DNA from: Chryseobacterium sp.
Lineage (GTDB): Bacteria; Bacteroidota; Bacteroidia; Flavobacteriales; Weeksellaceae
Reading direction: 5' to 3'
Assembly: GCA_003248755.1 (NCBI GenBank)
Contig: QFQW01000001.1
Location: 83,342 to 147,341 of the forward strand
Length of the DNA stretch: 64,000 bases
The notes beneath the pieces were generated by a model. It was not told the origin of the DNA and ran no database searches. It was given only the letters and a program-made list of their open reading frames with translations. A program made the position numbers and the translations under genes. Below, piece by piece: positions 1 to 7,559 of this stretch (positions are counted from its first letter, which is position 1; every line of letters begins with the position of its first letter).

Positions 1-151
1 CATGAAGTTCCGAGCGGATTTCAGCATTGATCTGTTCGGCTCTTTTACCCATGATTACGATAGCCTCATAGATGCTACCTACTTTTTCTTCGATTTTATC
101 TTTGTCGTAAGTGATTGTGCTTACTTCAGCTTTTGTATCTTTAACACTCAT
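1..151 (-). CDS. rpoZ: DNA-directed RNA polymerase omega subunit, N-terminal part (cut by window edge)
   Basis: The first 50 codons of a gene that runs off the left edge. The translation starts MSVKDTKAEVSTITYDKDK and continues with the segment GSIYEAIVIMGKRAEQINAE, which I recognise as the Bacteroidota-type omega subunit. Omega helps assemble and stabilise RNA polymerase. The gene lies downstream of bamD on the same strand, an order I recall for flavobacteria. Its own -7 box (TATATTTG on the minus strand, 183-176) sits between the bamD stop and this start, so it can be transcribed separately. Too short for the open reading frames normally listed because it is truncated. Confidence 0.85.
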   Translation of the reverse strand, partial: MSVKDTKAEVSTITYDKDKIEEKVGSIYEAIVIMGKRAEQINAEIRSELH

Positions 152-175
152 TGGGCGAAATTATTTTTGAGAATG

Positions 176-183
176 CAAATATA
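176..183 (-). promoter_or_regulatory. Bacteroidota -7 box TATATTTG upstream of rpoZ
   Basis: Exact match to TAnnTTTG on the minus strand, 25 bases upstream of the rpoZ ATG and just past the bamD stop. I see no clear -33 TTG at the usual distance. Confidence 0.5.
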
Positions 184-187
184 GTAA

Positions 188-1180
188 TTATCTTTTAAAC
201 TTGAAAGTAGCTTGAGGTTCAGTAGAATTAATCTTTGCGCTGTCTCTTCTTGTCTGTTCTGCAGCTTTCTGCATTTGAAGCTGATTTTTTTCTTGAGCCA
301 ATTCTTTTTTCTCGTTTTCTTTATCTTGAGAATTTTTCACTTTTGCATCATATTCGGCTTTTCTCTTTTCCACTTCTACTTGTAGTTCTGCGAATTTTAC
401 CTTTTCAGCTTCAAGTTTTGTGTAAAGATCGTTTGCGGTTTTAGCATATTCTGAATCAGGAAGTTCTGTAGATATTCTTTTTGCATAGGCAGCTGCTGCG
501 TCAAGCCTCTCTTTTTTAAGGTCATAAACCGAGTTTAGAGCCAATTCATATTTAGATTTAAGAGAGATGTCGTAGATTTTTGGTCTAAGTTTCGTTGCCG
601 GGAAATCTTCCAAAACGTTTTCCATGGCTACGGATGCCGCTTTGTATTCTCCCATTTTATAATATTGCTTTGCATTTTCAAATGCTTTGAACTCAAGCTT
701 GTATCCTAACTCATCAATCATTTGAGTGATGTTTTTGGAACGTTCGGAATCGGGATATTCGTTGATGAAATTCTGTAATTCGGTTATTGCAGACTCTGTA
801 TTACTCTGATCCAGATTGTAGTCCAAAGATCCTTCATAATAACAAAGAGCAGAAAAATAAGCAGCTTCTTCTTTTCTCGGATCTTGAGGGAAACTGATTG
901 CGAAATTTTTGAATTGATTGGCTGCAAGTCTAAAATTCTTGTCATAGTAATTAGCATAGGCAGAGTTGAACACCACATTGGGGGCATCATCTGTACCAGC
1001 TACAAGATTTGGTAATCGATCATATAGAGCGAGTGCGTCCGCCCATTTTTTCTTCGCAAATTTTTCATTGGCCACTTTCAAGATAAACTCTTTATCAGCG
1101 CTCTTCATTGCTCTATCCATTTCTGTTTTGCAAGACAGCAAAACCACCGACATCATCAGCAGACTAATATATTTCTTCAT
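188..1180 (-). CDS. bamD: outer membrane assembly lipoprotein BamD
   Basis: A 330-residue lipoprotein. The signal peptide ends in the lipobox VVLLSC with Cys17 as the lipidated residue. The body carries TPR-like helical repeats (for example around ANYYDKNFRLAANQFKNF and QYYKMGEYKAASVAMENVL) typical of BamD/YfiO, the periplasmic partner of BamA in inserting beta-barrel proteins. The last 70 residues are a charged Lys/Glu/Gln coiled-coil tail beyond the E. coli length (about 245). Partner rpoZ follows on the same strand. A -7 box TATTTTTG (1232-1225) precedes it. The family call is strong; the role of the tail is unknown. Confidence 0.85.
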   Translation of the reverse strand: MKKYISLLMMSVVLLSCKTEMDRAMKSADKEFILKVANEKFAKKKWADALALYDRLPNLVAGTDDAPNVVFNSAYANYYDKNFRLAANQFKNFAISFPQDPRKEEAAYFSALCYYEGSLDYNLDQSNTESAITELQNFINEYPDSERSKNITQMIDELGYKLEFKAFENAKQYYKMGEYKAASVAMENVLEDFPATKLRPKIYDISLKSKYELALNSVYDLKKERLDAAAAYAKRISTELPDSEYAKTANDLYTKLEAEKVKFAELQVEVEKRKAEYDAKVKNSQDKENEKKELAQEKNQLQMQKAAEQTRRDSAKINSTEPQATFKFKR

Positions 1181-1224
1181 AGCAATTGTCAGAATATTCT
1201 GAAATATTGAATATTAATAATTTG

Positions 1225-1232
1225 CAAAAATA
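1225..1232 (-). promoter_or_regulatory. -7 box TATTTTTG upstream of bamD
   Basis: Exact TAnnTTTG on the minus strand, 45 bases before the bamD ATG. No well-placed -33 TTG is visible. Confidence 0.45.
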
Positions 1233-1325
1233 AAACTTTTTTCATCATTCTCTTTTTTTTATGAAAGATTAACGTTTATAATACTTAGCTTATTTTTTTC
1301 ATAAAATTAATTTGACATAATTAGA

Positions 1326-1354
1326 TTGTAATAAATACTAATCTTTTACTTTTG
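1326..1354 (+). promoter_or_regulatory. Bacteroidota promoter TTG-N18-TACTTTTG
   Basis: TTG at 1326-1328, 18 bases, then TACTTTTG at 1347-1354: a full consensus promoter for the gene starting at 1373. The box contains the TTG at 1352 that a gene finder could mistake for a start codon. A start there would place the coding region on top of the promoter, so the ATG at 1373 is preferred. Confidence 0.75.
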
Positions 1355-1372
1355 CAGGGAAAATTAATTATC

Positions 1373-2365
1373 ATGAAATTCAAATACTTTCTTGCGTTGT
1401 TTCCTATTATGTTTTTTTCCCAGAAAACAACAGTTATAAAATTTTACGAGCCTATAAAGGACAATACAAAAACCTTTAGAACTTTATCTGTTATTGACAA
1501 CCGTGAAGATAAAGAGTTGGGTACAATTACTTATAAAAAAGAAACATATCGTTTCGAATTTCCGGATAATGATGCAAAGAAAAGTATTGATGGCTGGTTT
1601 GTTTCTTCCAATAAAACTCCGTCTGGTAACAATGATATGGTTGTTTTTTTAGAAGACTTTCGGGTTTTCAGCGAAGATGTGCAAGATGTTACCTTGCCAA
1701 AGGCTGAAGTCAAAATAAGTTCTTTTGTACTAAAAGACGGTAATTATTACTATTTGGACAGAATTAATAAAGTTGTTAATATTAGCCCTAATGTTAATAA
1801 AACACCTTTTGGGTTATCTTATACCCTTTCAAATTTATTACATGAGTTTATTAAAACTTCATATAAAACTAAACCATCTGAGTTGAAAATTGCTGGAGAT
1901 CAACTAGCTAACTATGCTGATATTATTGCTAGTGAGTTGCCTGCTTTTAAAGACTCTCAAATCAAAGATGGTGTTTATCCGGATTATAAGTCTTTCTTCG
2001 ATAATACACCTTCAGAAGGCTACGAATTGGTGAAAAATTCTAAAGGTGAAGTGGTGAGGGCAAAAAAAGGAGATGAGCGAATTCCTGCCTATAAAATGTT
2101 TGCTTATGCGGAAAATGGAAAAATATATCATCATGCTCTAAGCGGGTTTTTGGAACTTATGAAAGACGACAAGGGGTTCTATGTTTTTACGAATTATGTA
2201 ACACTTTTCCCTGTTCAGGCAGATTCAACTTATGGTATGTTTGGTCTTATAGGAGGTATTGCAGGAGCAATTGATGCCAACGCAAAAAATAAAAAATTAA
2301 AGAAAGAAGAAAAATATAATATTTATATAGATCCTCTTACAGGAGATTACATTCTTCGTAAGTAA
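1373..2365 (+). CDS. exported protein of unknown function
   Basis: I do not recognise this 330-residue protein. It starts MKFKYFLALFPIMFFSQKT, a Sec signal peptide probably cleaved after FFS or FFSQ. The mature part is Lys/Asp-rich and mostly beta-like. Near the C-terminus there is a short glycine-rich hydrophobic stretch (GMFGLIGGIAGAIDA) followed by a lysine-rich segment and the ending DPLTGDYILRK. There is no lipobox and no T9SS tail. The ATG at 1373 is used because an upstream TTG at 1352 lies inside the promoter. The gene is monocistronic, with its own promoter and a terminator at 2386-2410. Probably periplasmic or outer-membrane associated. Confidence 0.7.
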   Translation: MKFKYFLALFPIMFFSQKTTVIKFYEPIKDNTKTFRTLSVIDNREDKELGTITYKKETYRFEFPDNDAKKSIDGWFVSSNKTPSGNNDMVVFLEDFRVFSEDVQDVTLPKAEVKISSFVLKDGNYYYLDRINKVVNISPNVNKTPFGLSYTLSNLLHEFIKTSYKTKPSELKIAGDQLANYADIIASELPAFKDSQIKDGVYPDYKSFFDNTPSEGYELVKNSKGEVVRAKKGDERIPAYKMFAYAENGKIYHHALSGFLELMKDDKGFYVFTNYVTLFPVQADSTYGMFGLIGGIAGAIDANAKNKKLKKEEKYNIYIDPLTGDYILRK

Positions 2366-2385
2366 AACTCACACAAAATATTTTT

Positions 2386-2410
2386 AAGAGACTTTTCAGT
2401 CTCTTTTTTT
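2386..2410 (+). terminator. rho-independent terminator
   Basis: Perfect 8-bp stem AAGAGACT/AGTCTCTT with a TTTC loop, followed by an unbroken T run. It ends the gene at 1373-2365, and its T tract abuts the lepA -7 box. Confidence 0.8.
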
Positions 2411-2417
2411 ATCTTTG
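2410..2417 (+). promoter_or_regulatory. -7 box TATCTTTG for lepA
   Basis: Exact TAnnTTTG 20 bases before the lepA ATG, immediately after the T tract of the preceding terminator. No clean -33 TTG, because the terminator stem occupies that region. Confidence 0.5.
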
Positions 2418-2436
2418 CAAATTACAAGAATTATAA

Positions 2437-4233
2437 ATGAAGAATATCAGGAATTTCTGCATCATTGCACATATCGATCACGGTAAGAGTACATTGGCAG
2501 ATCGTCTTTTAGAATATACAAATACTGTTACACAAAGAGAATTGCAGTCGCAGACTTTGGATGACATGGATCTAGAGAAAGAACGTGGAATTACGATCAA
2601 ATCACACGCGATCCAAATGGATTATGAGTTAAATGGAGAAAAATTTGTCTTAAATCTAATTGACACACCGGGACACGTGGATTTTTCTTACGAGGTTTCC
2701 CGTTCTATTGCCGCTTGTGAAGGTGCGCTTTTGATTGTAGATGCGGCACAGAGTATTCAGGCACAAACTATATCTAACCTTTATTTGGCTTTGGAAAATG
2801 ATTTGACAATCATTCCGATTCTTAATAAAATAGACCTGCCTTCTGCAAACCCTGAAGAAGTTACGGATGAAATTATGAATCTCATTGGTTGCGACTATGA
2901 AGATGTTTTGAGGGTTTCAGGAAAAACAGGAGAGGGTGTTCATAACCTATTGGAGCAGATTGTTGAAAGAATTCCGGCACCAGTTGGAGATCCGGAAGCA
3001 CCACTTCAAGCATTGATTTTTGACTCAGTCTATAATCCGTTCAGAGGAATTGAAGCCTATTTCAAAGTCGTAAATGGAAGCATTTCTAAAAACGAAAAAA
3101 TTAAATTCTTCGCAACGGGGAAAGAATATGGAGCTGATGAGGTAGGAACTTTGAAATTAAAACAGGTTCCTAAGAAAACGATTCAGTGTGGAGATGTGGG
3201 ATATTTGATTTCAGGTATCAAAGATGCACGTGAAGTAAAAGTTGGAGATACAATCACTTCTTTTGAAAAGCCTGCTGAAGCTCCAATTGATGGATTCGAA
3301 GAGGTAAAGCCAATGGTTTTTGCAGGAATTTATCCTATCGAATCTGAGGATTTTGAAGAATTAAGATTCTCTCTAGAAAAATTAAGATTAAATGATGCTT
3401 CTCTAGTTTTCGAACCGGAAAGTTCTGCGGCTCTTGGTTTTGGTTTCCGTTGTGGATTCTTGGGAATGTTGCATATGGAAATTGTGCAAGAACGTTTGGA
3501 TAGAGAATTCAATATGAACGTGATTACAACGGTTCCGAACGTTTCTTACCACGGATACACCAAGAAAGAACCAGAAACGGCAATCTTAATCAATAACCCA
3601 TCGGAAATGATGGATCCGACAACAATGGACAGAGTGGAAGAACCTTTCATCAAGGCTTCTATTATCACAAAATCCGATTTCGTTGGACCAGTTATGACGC
3701 TTTGTATCGAAAAACGAGGCGAAATTGTTAATCAAAGCTATTTGACTTCAGAAAGAGTAGAATTGATTTTCAACATGCCTTTGGCTGAGGTGGTTTTCGA
3801 TTTCTATGACAGGCTGAAAGCTATTTCCAAAGGATATGCTTCTTTCGATTATCATCCCATCGGGTTCAGAGCTTCTAAGTTGGTGAAAATGGATATACTA
3901 ATCAATGGAGATATGGTCGATGCATTATCTTCATTGATTCACGACTCTAATGCGTATCACATTGGTAAAAAGATGTGTGAAAAGCTTCGTGAACTGATTC
4001 CGAGACAACAGTTCGATATTGCTGTTCAGGCGGCTTTGGGAACGAAAGTTATTGCTAGAGAAACCATAAAAGCACTGAGAAAAGACGTTACCGCAAAATG
4101 TTACGGAGGTGATATTTCCAGAAAACGTAAACTTCTTGAAAAGCAAAAAGAAGGTAAGAAAAAGATGAAACAAATTGGTCGTGTAGAAGTTCCTCAATCG
4201 GCATTTATGGCTGTTTTGAAGCTTAACGATTAA
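2437..4233 (+). CDS. lepA: elongation factor 4 (LepA), back-translocating ribosomal GTPase
   Basis: A 598-residue translational GTPase of the usual LepA length. The G motifs are clear: [15 protein letters not shown] (G1), [10 protein letters not shown] (G2), [11 protein letters not shown] (G3), NKIDLPSA (G4). The EF-G-like domains and LepA-specific C-terminal domain follow, ending in the Lys-rich segment [20 protein letters not shown] that binds the ribosome. It acts in the cytoplasm on stalled or mistranslocated ribosomes. It has its own -7 box and shares a bidirectional terminator with the convergent DoxX-like gene. Nothing unusual. Confidence 0.97.
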   Translation: MKNIRNFCIIAHIDHGKSTLADRLLEYTNTVTQRELQSQTLDDMDLEKERGITIKSHAIQMDYELNGEKFVLNLIDTPGHVDFSYEVSRSIAACEGALLIVDAAQSIQAQTISNLYLALENDLTIIPILNKIDLPSANPEEVTDEIMNLIGCDYEDVLRVSGKTGEGVHNLLEQIVERIPAPVGDPEAPLQALIFDSVYNPFRGIEAYFKVVNGSISKNEKIKFFATGKEYGADEVGTLKLKQVPKKTIQCGDVGYLISGIKDAREVKVGDTITSFEKPAEAPIDGFEEVKPMVFAGIYPIESEDFEELRFSLEKLRLNDASLVFEPESSAALGFGFRCGFLGMLHMEIVQERLDREFNMNVITTVPNVSYHGYTKKEPETAILINNPSEMMDPTTMDRVEEPFIKASIITKSDFVGPVMTLCIEKRGEIVNQSYLTSERVELIFNMPLAEVVFDFYDRLKAISKGYASFDYHPIGFRASKLVKMDILINGDMVDALSSLIHDSNAYHIGKKMCEKLRELIPRQQFDIAVQAALGTKVIARETIKALRKDVTAKCYGGDISRKRKLLEKQKEGKKKMKQIGRVEVPQSAFMAVLKLND

Positions 4234-4246
4234 TTAATAAAATAAT

Positions 4247-4280
4247 AAAAGCTGCGTTTATAAATTTAGATGCAGCTTTT
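4247..4280. terminator. bidirectional terminator between lepA and the MNIO operon
   Basis: Stem AAAAGCTGC (4247-4255) pairs with GCAGCTTTT (4272-4280) around a 16-base AT loop. The A and T flanks let it terminate lepA on the plus strand and the DoxX-like gene on the minus strand. Confidence 0.75.
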
Positions 4281-4282
4281 TA

Positions 4283-4720
4283 TTAATCAGAGGATTTCGC
4301 ATTTTTTATGATCAATAGATGATCCAGACTTATTCTTCCGGCTCCAAAGCATATCAAAGTAATTAACATAATGATATAATACAATGGTATTTCGAAGCCA
4401 TTGTCGCCTGAAGAAAATCCGTTTTCCCAATGCACTGTTACTATAGCAACAATCATTGTAATTATAAGTGGAAAGGAAATGATTCTTGTAAAAAGTCCTA
4501 AAGTTAATAAAACAACACCCAAAATTTCTGTTCCTGTCGCAAGATAAGCTTGGAAATAGGGAGCCGGGATGTTAAGGCTTGCAAACCAATCTCCAATTGC
4601 GTGGATGTCTTGAACTTTTTTTATGGCGGGTTCATAAAAGCCATAGGCTAAAGCCAATCTTATAGCCAATAAAGGTAAATCTTGTAAATTGTTAAGAGTG
4701 ATATCTATTTTTTTCAGCAT
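4283..4720 (-). CDS. DoxX-family membrane protein of the MNIO cluster (HvfD/GigT-like)
   Basis: A 145-residue DoxX-family protein with four predicted transmembrane segments (around LPLLAIRLALAYGFY, ILGVVLLTLGLFTRI, FPLIITMIVAIVTV, LYYIIMLITLICFGAG). It is the last gene of the minus-strand cluster, 21 bases after the DUF2063 gene. A DoxX protein is the usual fourth member of hvf/gig/buf loci, where its job is not settled; electron transfer or membrane anchoring of the maturation complex has been proposed. Family assignment rests on hydrophobicity and the segment RISLDHLL near the C-terminus; the role is inferred from context. Confidence 0.8.
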   Translation of the reverse strand: MLKKIDITLNNLQDLPLLAIRLALAYGFYEPAIKKVQDIHAIGDWFASLNIPAPYFQAYLATGTEILGVVLLTLGLFTRIISFPLIITMIVAIVTVHWENGFSSGDNGFEIPLYYIIMLITLICFGAGRISLDHLLIIKNAKSSD

Positions 4721-4741
4721 TTTTGATATTGTTTTTTTTAA

Positions 4742-5488
4742 TTATTTATACCCTAAAATAAGGTTATTTTCCAGGGCAAATGCAACAAAATCTTCGGTTG
4801 TTTTCCTGGCAGTTGTTTTATCATTTTCATATTTGGAATAGATTTTTTCTAAATTTTCCAAAGTAGTGTTTTCTTCATTTAGTTGTACGATCATTTCTAT
4901 AAATGGATAGGCCAAATCATTAAAATATACTTCTTTATCAATAATATTTCTATGGATGGTCACAAAATACTGTCCTCTGTCCCCGTCTGTAATATCTTTG
5001 GTTTTTTTAGTATGAATAGGATATTGCAAGCCTAAAATTTTTATCTCAGGATTGCCCACAATTATTTCCTGTTCAGGAGTTGGTTCAATTACAAATTCTG
5101 GAATTTCTGCATCTTCCATCATAAAGACCTCTATCTCGAGCCACTCGAACTGTAAAAGTTCTAATAAGAAAGGATATTGCTTTTTGAATGGAAACGGAGT
5201 CTCGCTGTAAAATTCGCATAGTTCTAAAGGTAATTTCCAAACTTGTGGCGTTTTACACTTGTGATTGGCAAAAAAATAATAAACCAGTTTTTTCCATTTC
5301 TTTTTCCCTATAAATTTTCTTGCAATAGGAAAAGCGGTTTTCAAAGTATCTTTTATAATGCCAAAAACTATTCTCCTGTATTCCGGAGTATTTTCTTGAT
5401 TACTGGTTTTAGGCTCTTCCAAACCTGTTTTGCAATAATGACCCAGGGCTTGTTGAAGTGCAAATGTCTCAGTTTTGGAAAGCAACAT
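4742..5488 (-). CDS. DUF2063-type partner protein of the MNIO maturase (HvfC/BufC-like)
   Basis: A 248-residue cytoplasmic protein. The N-terminal half fits the DUF2063 pattern: helices with YRRIVFGIIKDTLKTAFPIA, then a conserved aromatic/Pro stretch (FFANHKCKTPQVWKLPLELC) and a P-rich LELLQFEWLEIEVF helix. In characterised MNIO RiPP systems this subunit binds the precursor leader and delivers it to the DUF692 enzyme. The gene overlaps the 3' end of the maturase gene by 20 bases, as expected for coupled translation of a complex. Sequence similarity to the family is modest and context carries part of the call. Confidence 0.85.
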   Translation of the reverse strand: MLLSKTETFALQQALGHYCKTGLEEPKTSNQENTPEYRRIVFGIIKDTLKTAFPIARKFIGKKKWKKLVYYFFANHKCKTPQVWKLPLELCEFYSETPFPFKKQYPFLLELLQFEWLEIEVFMMEDAEIPEFVIEPTPEQEIIVGNPEIKILGLQYPIHTKKTKDITDGDRGQYFVTIHRNIIDKEVYFNDLAYPFIEMIVQLNEENTTLENLEKIYSKYENDKTTARKTTEDFVAFALENNLILGYK

Positions 5489-6305
5489 TTTTAGATTTTT
5501 TTAAGGCATTTTTTTTGATTTTCCTCAAAGCGTCTATTTCATCTTGCAAAATAGAAAGTTCGGGGATATTAAAATCTCTTTCCAATAGAACCGGAATGTC
5601 ATGTTTTAGATTTTTCATTGTAAATTCAAACAAATCGTAAACGGGATCTATAATTTCGCTTCCGTGTGTATCAATGATCAGACTTTCACTTACCTGAAGA
5701 TGTCCTGCCATATGAATATATTTTACTTTATTCAAAGGCATTTTGGTAATGAAATTTTTTGCATCATATTGGTGATTGAATGCATTTACATACACATTAT
5801 TGACATCCAAAAGCAATTCACAATCGCTGCGTTTCACAATTTCATTAATGAACTCTTCTTCCGGCATTTCAGCTGTTAACACCGTATAATAACTTCCATT
5901 CTCCAAGATTAGTCTTCGCCCCAATAAATCCTGAACCTGCTGAATATTCTCAACCACTCTGTCTATGGCATCTTGCGTGAAGGGTATCGGTAAAAGATCA
6001 TATAAATGGGCATTGTCCACTTTAGAAAATGTGAGATGTTCGGAGTATACAGAAACCTGAAAATCTTCTAAGAATTGTTTTACTTTTTTCACGAAACTCA
6101 CATCGATTCCTTCCGGACTTCCTACAGAAAGTGATAATCCGTGGCAAAATAATGGGTGTTTTTCGAGTGCTTTTTTTAGTTGTTGTTTCCAAAATCCGCC
6201 AATTTCCATCCAATTTTCGGGAGCTACCTCTATAAAATCGGGTTTAAGAACAGTACTTTCTAAAAACTCTTTCGAAAACTCTTTTCGATAGCCAATTCCT
6301 ATCAT
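5469..6305 (-). CDS. DUF692 multinuclear non-heme iron oxidative enzyme (MNIO), precursor maturase (HvfB/BufB-like)
   Basis: A 278-residue TIM-barrel enzyme of the DUF692/MNIO family, starting MIGIGYRKEF as family members usually do. The metal-ligand motifs are all present in order: CHGLSLSVG, SEHLTFS, LILENGSYY, LLLDVNNVYVNAFNH, IHMAGH, IDTHGSEI and VLLERDFNIP. Such enzymes bind two or three irons and oxidise cysteine side chains in a precursor peptide to thiooxazole or oxazolone/thioamide groups. An in-frame ATG at 6338 would add 11 residues and put the start inside the long hairpin, so 6305 is preferred. It follows the precursor gene and overlaps the DUF2063 gene. Confidence 0.93.
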   Translation of the reverse strand: MIGIGYRKEFSKEFLESTVLKPDFIEVAPENWMEIGGFWKQQLKKALEKHPLFCHGLSLSVGSPEGIDVSFVKKVKQFLEDFQVSVYSEHLTFSKVDNAHLYDLLPIPFTQDAIDRVVENIQQVQDLLGRRLILENGSYYTVLTAEMPEEEFINEIVKRSDCELLLDVNNVYVNAFNHQYDAKNFITKMPLNKVKYIHMAGHLQVSESLIIDTHGSEIIDPVYDLFEFTMKNLKHDIPVLLERDFNIPELSILQDEIDALRKIKKNALKKSKNVAFQN

Positions 6306-6330
6306 AACTATTTGATTAAATGAATTTAAA

Positions 6331-6370
6331 GTAACCATCGGAATTCTCTCATAAGAATTCCGATGGTTAC
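6331..6370 (-). repeat. 17-bp perfect inverted repeat (hairpin) between precursor and maturase genes
   Basis: Arms 6331-6347 and 6354-6370 are exact reverse complements over 17 bases (core ACCATCGGAATTC) with a 6-base loop. In the transcript this is a very stable hairpin directly after the precursor stop codon and 25 bases before the maturase start. The bases after it on the minus strand are TTTAAATTC, only weakly U-rich, so it looks more like a processing/stability or attenuating hairpin that keeps precursor mRNA above enzyme mRNA than a full terminator. The role is inference. Confidence 0.85.
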
Positions 6371-6378
6371 AATGCAGT

Positions 6379-6738
6379 TTATTTAGCTGCAGTTGCTTTT
6401 TTTACTTTTTTTGTCTTTTTGTCGCCACATTTCCCGTCACCACATTTTCCATCTTTTGTTTTGCCCTTTGCTTTTTTATCACCGCATGTTCCGTCCTTTG
6501 CTTTCCCGGAAGTTTTCTTGTCTCCACATTTGGCATCTTTTGTTTTGGCATCAGCAGCATTTCCTCCGCCGTGAGTCCCAGCTCCGCAAGTTGAGTCATA
6601 AGTTAGTTTTTCCGAAGATGAATTGGTTAGGCTTGTTCTCAGATGATTTCCGGTTCCTAGACTAGAAAAAGTTTTTGCCGACGTCATTGTAAAGGAACCT
6701 AATGCAATTGCACCTACTAAAATTGATTTTGTTTTCAT
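6379..6738 (-). CDS. secreted Cys-Gly-Asp repeat RiPP precursor (HvfA/bufferin-like)
   Basis: A 119-residue peptide with a Sec signal (MKTKSILVGAIALGSFTMTSA), a Ser/Thr-rich linker, then a low-complexity basic domain of Lys, Gly, Ala, Asp and Thr. Its five cysteines (51, 71, 85, 99, 104) are each followed by Gly; four lie in K/T-CGD motifs, ending in DGKCGDGKCGDKK. This resembles the EGKCG repeats of HvfA-type oxazolin precursors, with Asp in place of Glu. In that family the MNIO enzyme oxidises the cysteines and the product binds copper. Location next to the DUF692 and DUF2063 genes supports the call. There is no heme or Fe-S motif. The modification and metal are inferred. Confidence 0.9.
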   Translation of the reverse strand: MKTKSILVGAIALGSFTMTSAKTFSSLGTGNHLRTSLTNSSSEKLTYDSTCGAGTHGGGNAADAKTKDAKCGDKKTSGKAKDGTCGDKKAKGKTKDGKCGDGKCGDKKTKKVKKATAAK

Positions 6739-6843
6739 TTTGATGAATTTTTAAAATTGTTAAACTGTATTTTTATATTAATACCAGTCAAATTTTAAAA
6801 TCACCCATCAATTTGCATTAAAAAAGAGAATTGTTTTCAAATT

Positions 6844-6856
6844 GCTGATAATCAGC
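6844..6856. promoter_or_regulatory. palindrome GCTGAT-A-ATCAGC upstream of the precursor gene
   Basis: A 13-base perfect inverted repeat with a one-base centre, between the sigma factor stop and the precursor gene start. The centre is too short for a hairpin, so it fits a protein-binding site better, but function is not shown. The 128-base gap has no exact TAnnTTTG box on the minus strand; the closest is AAAATTTG. Confidence 0.3.
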
Positions 6857-6866
6857 TGAAAAAAAA

Positions 6867-7379
6867 TTATTTATCGGCATTCTTTTCTCTATATCTTTTA
6901 ATCTGTTGCATGCATTTATACTTCTGATTGCTTAGGTTATGTTTCGTCGCATAGTTGTATTTCTTCTGAATTTCATCGAGCGTAGCAGATTTCAGAAATA
7001 ATTCTTCTATAAGTTCTTTGCAATGATCAGTAATTTTCAGAAAAAAGGCATCTATTTTTTCTTTTTCAGATTTCTCCTTTTCAATATCATCAGATATTTC
7101 TTCAAAAAAATCATTTTGCTTTATGTCCTCCAATTTTACGATTCCCTTTATGTGCCTTAATTTTTTTAACCAAAGGTTTTTACAGATAGCAAAAATATAT
7201 GTTTTAAGTGTTGCAGATAATTGAAAATCATCCTGGTTCAGCTTTTCCAACAATACGATTAGTGCATCCTGATAGAGATCTTCTGCGTCAGAAGATGTTC
7301 CGTTATTTTGCTTTACATACCAGATTATATCATCCAAATATGCATAATATTCTACACCAAATATTTCAATTTTTCTCAT
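6867..7379 (-). CDS. RNA polymerase sigma factor, sigma-70 family (ECF-like)
   Basis: A 170-residue ECF-sized sigma factor. Region 2 is recognisable in SSDAEDLYQDALIVLLEKL and LKTYIFAICKNLWLKKLR; region 4 in CKELIEELFLKSATLDEIQKK with a following helix rich in Lys/Asn. A Glu/Lys/Asp linker of about 35 residues separates them. It lies 128 bases upstream of the precursor gene on the same strand with no anti-sigma gene beside it. Sigma factors accompany many buf/hvf/gig loci, so it probably directs the cluster, perhaps in response to metal stress; this is inference. Upstream, to 7559, the DNA is very AT-rich and shows no consensus promoter on the minus strand. Confidence 0.8.
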   Translation of the reverse strand: MRKIEIFGVEYYAYLDDIIWYVKQNNGTSSDAEDLYQDALIVLLEKLNQDDFQLSATLKTYIFAICKNLWLKKLRHIKGIVKLEDIKQNDFFEEISDDIEKEKSEKEKIDAFFLKITDHCKELIEELFLKSATLDEIQKKYNYATKHNLSNQKYKCMQQIKRYREKNADK

Positions 7380-7547
7380 GAGATCATTAATGTTTTTTAG
7401 TTCTTTAAAAGACTTAAAAATAATCTACTAATTTATTTAAATATATATTAGGTTTGTGTTTTTTAATTATAAAAATGTATTTTATTAATATAAAATAAAA
7501 ATATTGTCAATTTATTTATATTGATTCAAATCATAAAATCGATTCTC

Positions 7548-7555
7548 TACATTTG
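7548..7555 (+). promoter_or_regulatory. -7 box TACATTTG for the M14 peptidase gene
   Basis: Exact TAnnTTTG only 4 bases before the ATG at 7560, implying an almost leaderless transcript. A TTG at 7521-7523 lies 24 bases upstream, longer than the usual 18-20 spacing. Confidence 0.5.
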
Positions 7556-7559
7556 TATT

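Noticed and set aside
6331..6370. The long hairpin as the end of an insertion sequence or as a standard terminator
   Set aside because: No transposase or target duplication is present, and the following bases are not a proper U run.
6393..6665. Reading frames of 65-90 codons on both strands over the precursor gene
   Set aside because: They are shadows of the low-complexity Lys/Gly/Asp coding sequence; they have no signal peptide or family motif and the precursor frame has the right context.
4283..7379. Identification as a chryseobasin-type (Chr) cluster, known from Chryseobacterium
   Set aside because: As far as I recall, that system uses a SAM-dependent DUF692 enzyme and a precursor with a different Cys arrangement; here the DUF2063 and DoxX partners and CGD repeats fit the hvf/buf type better.
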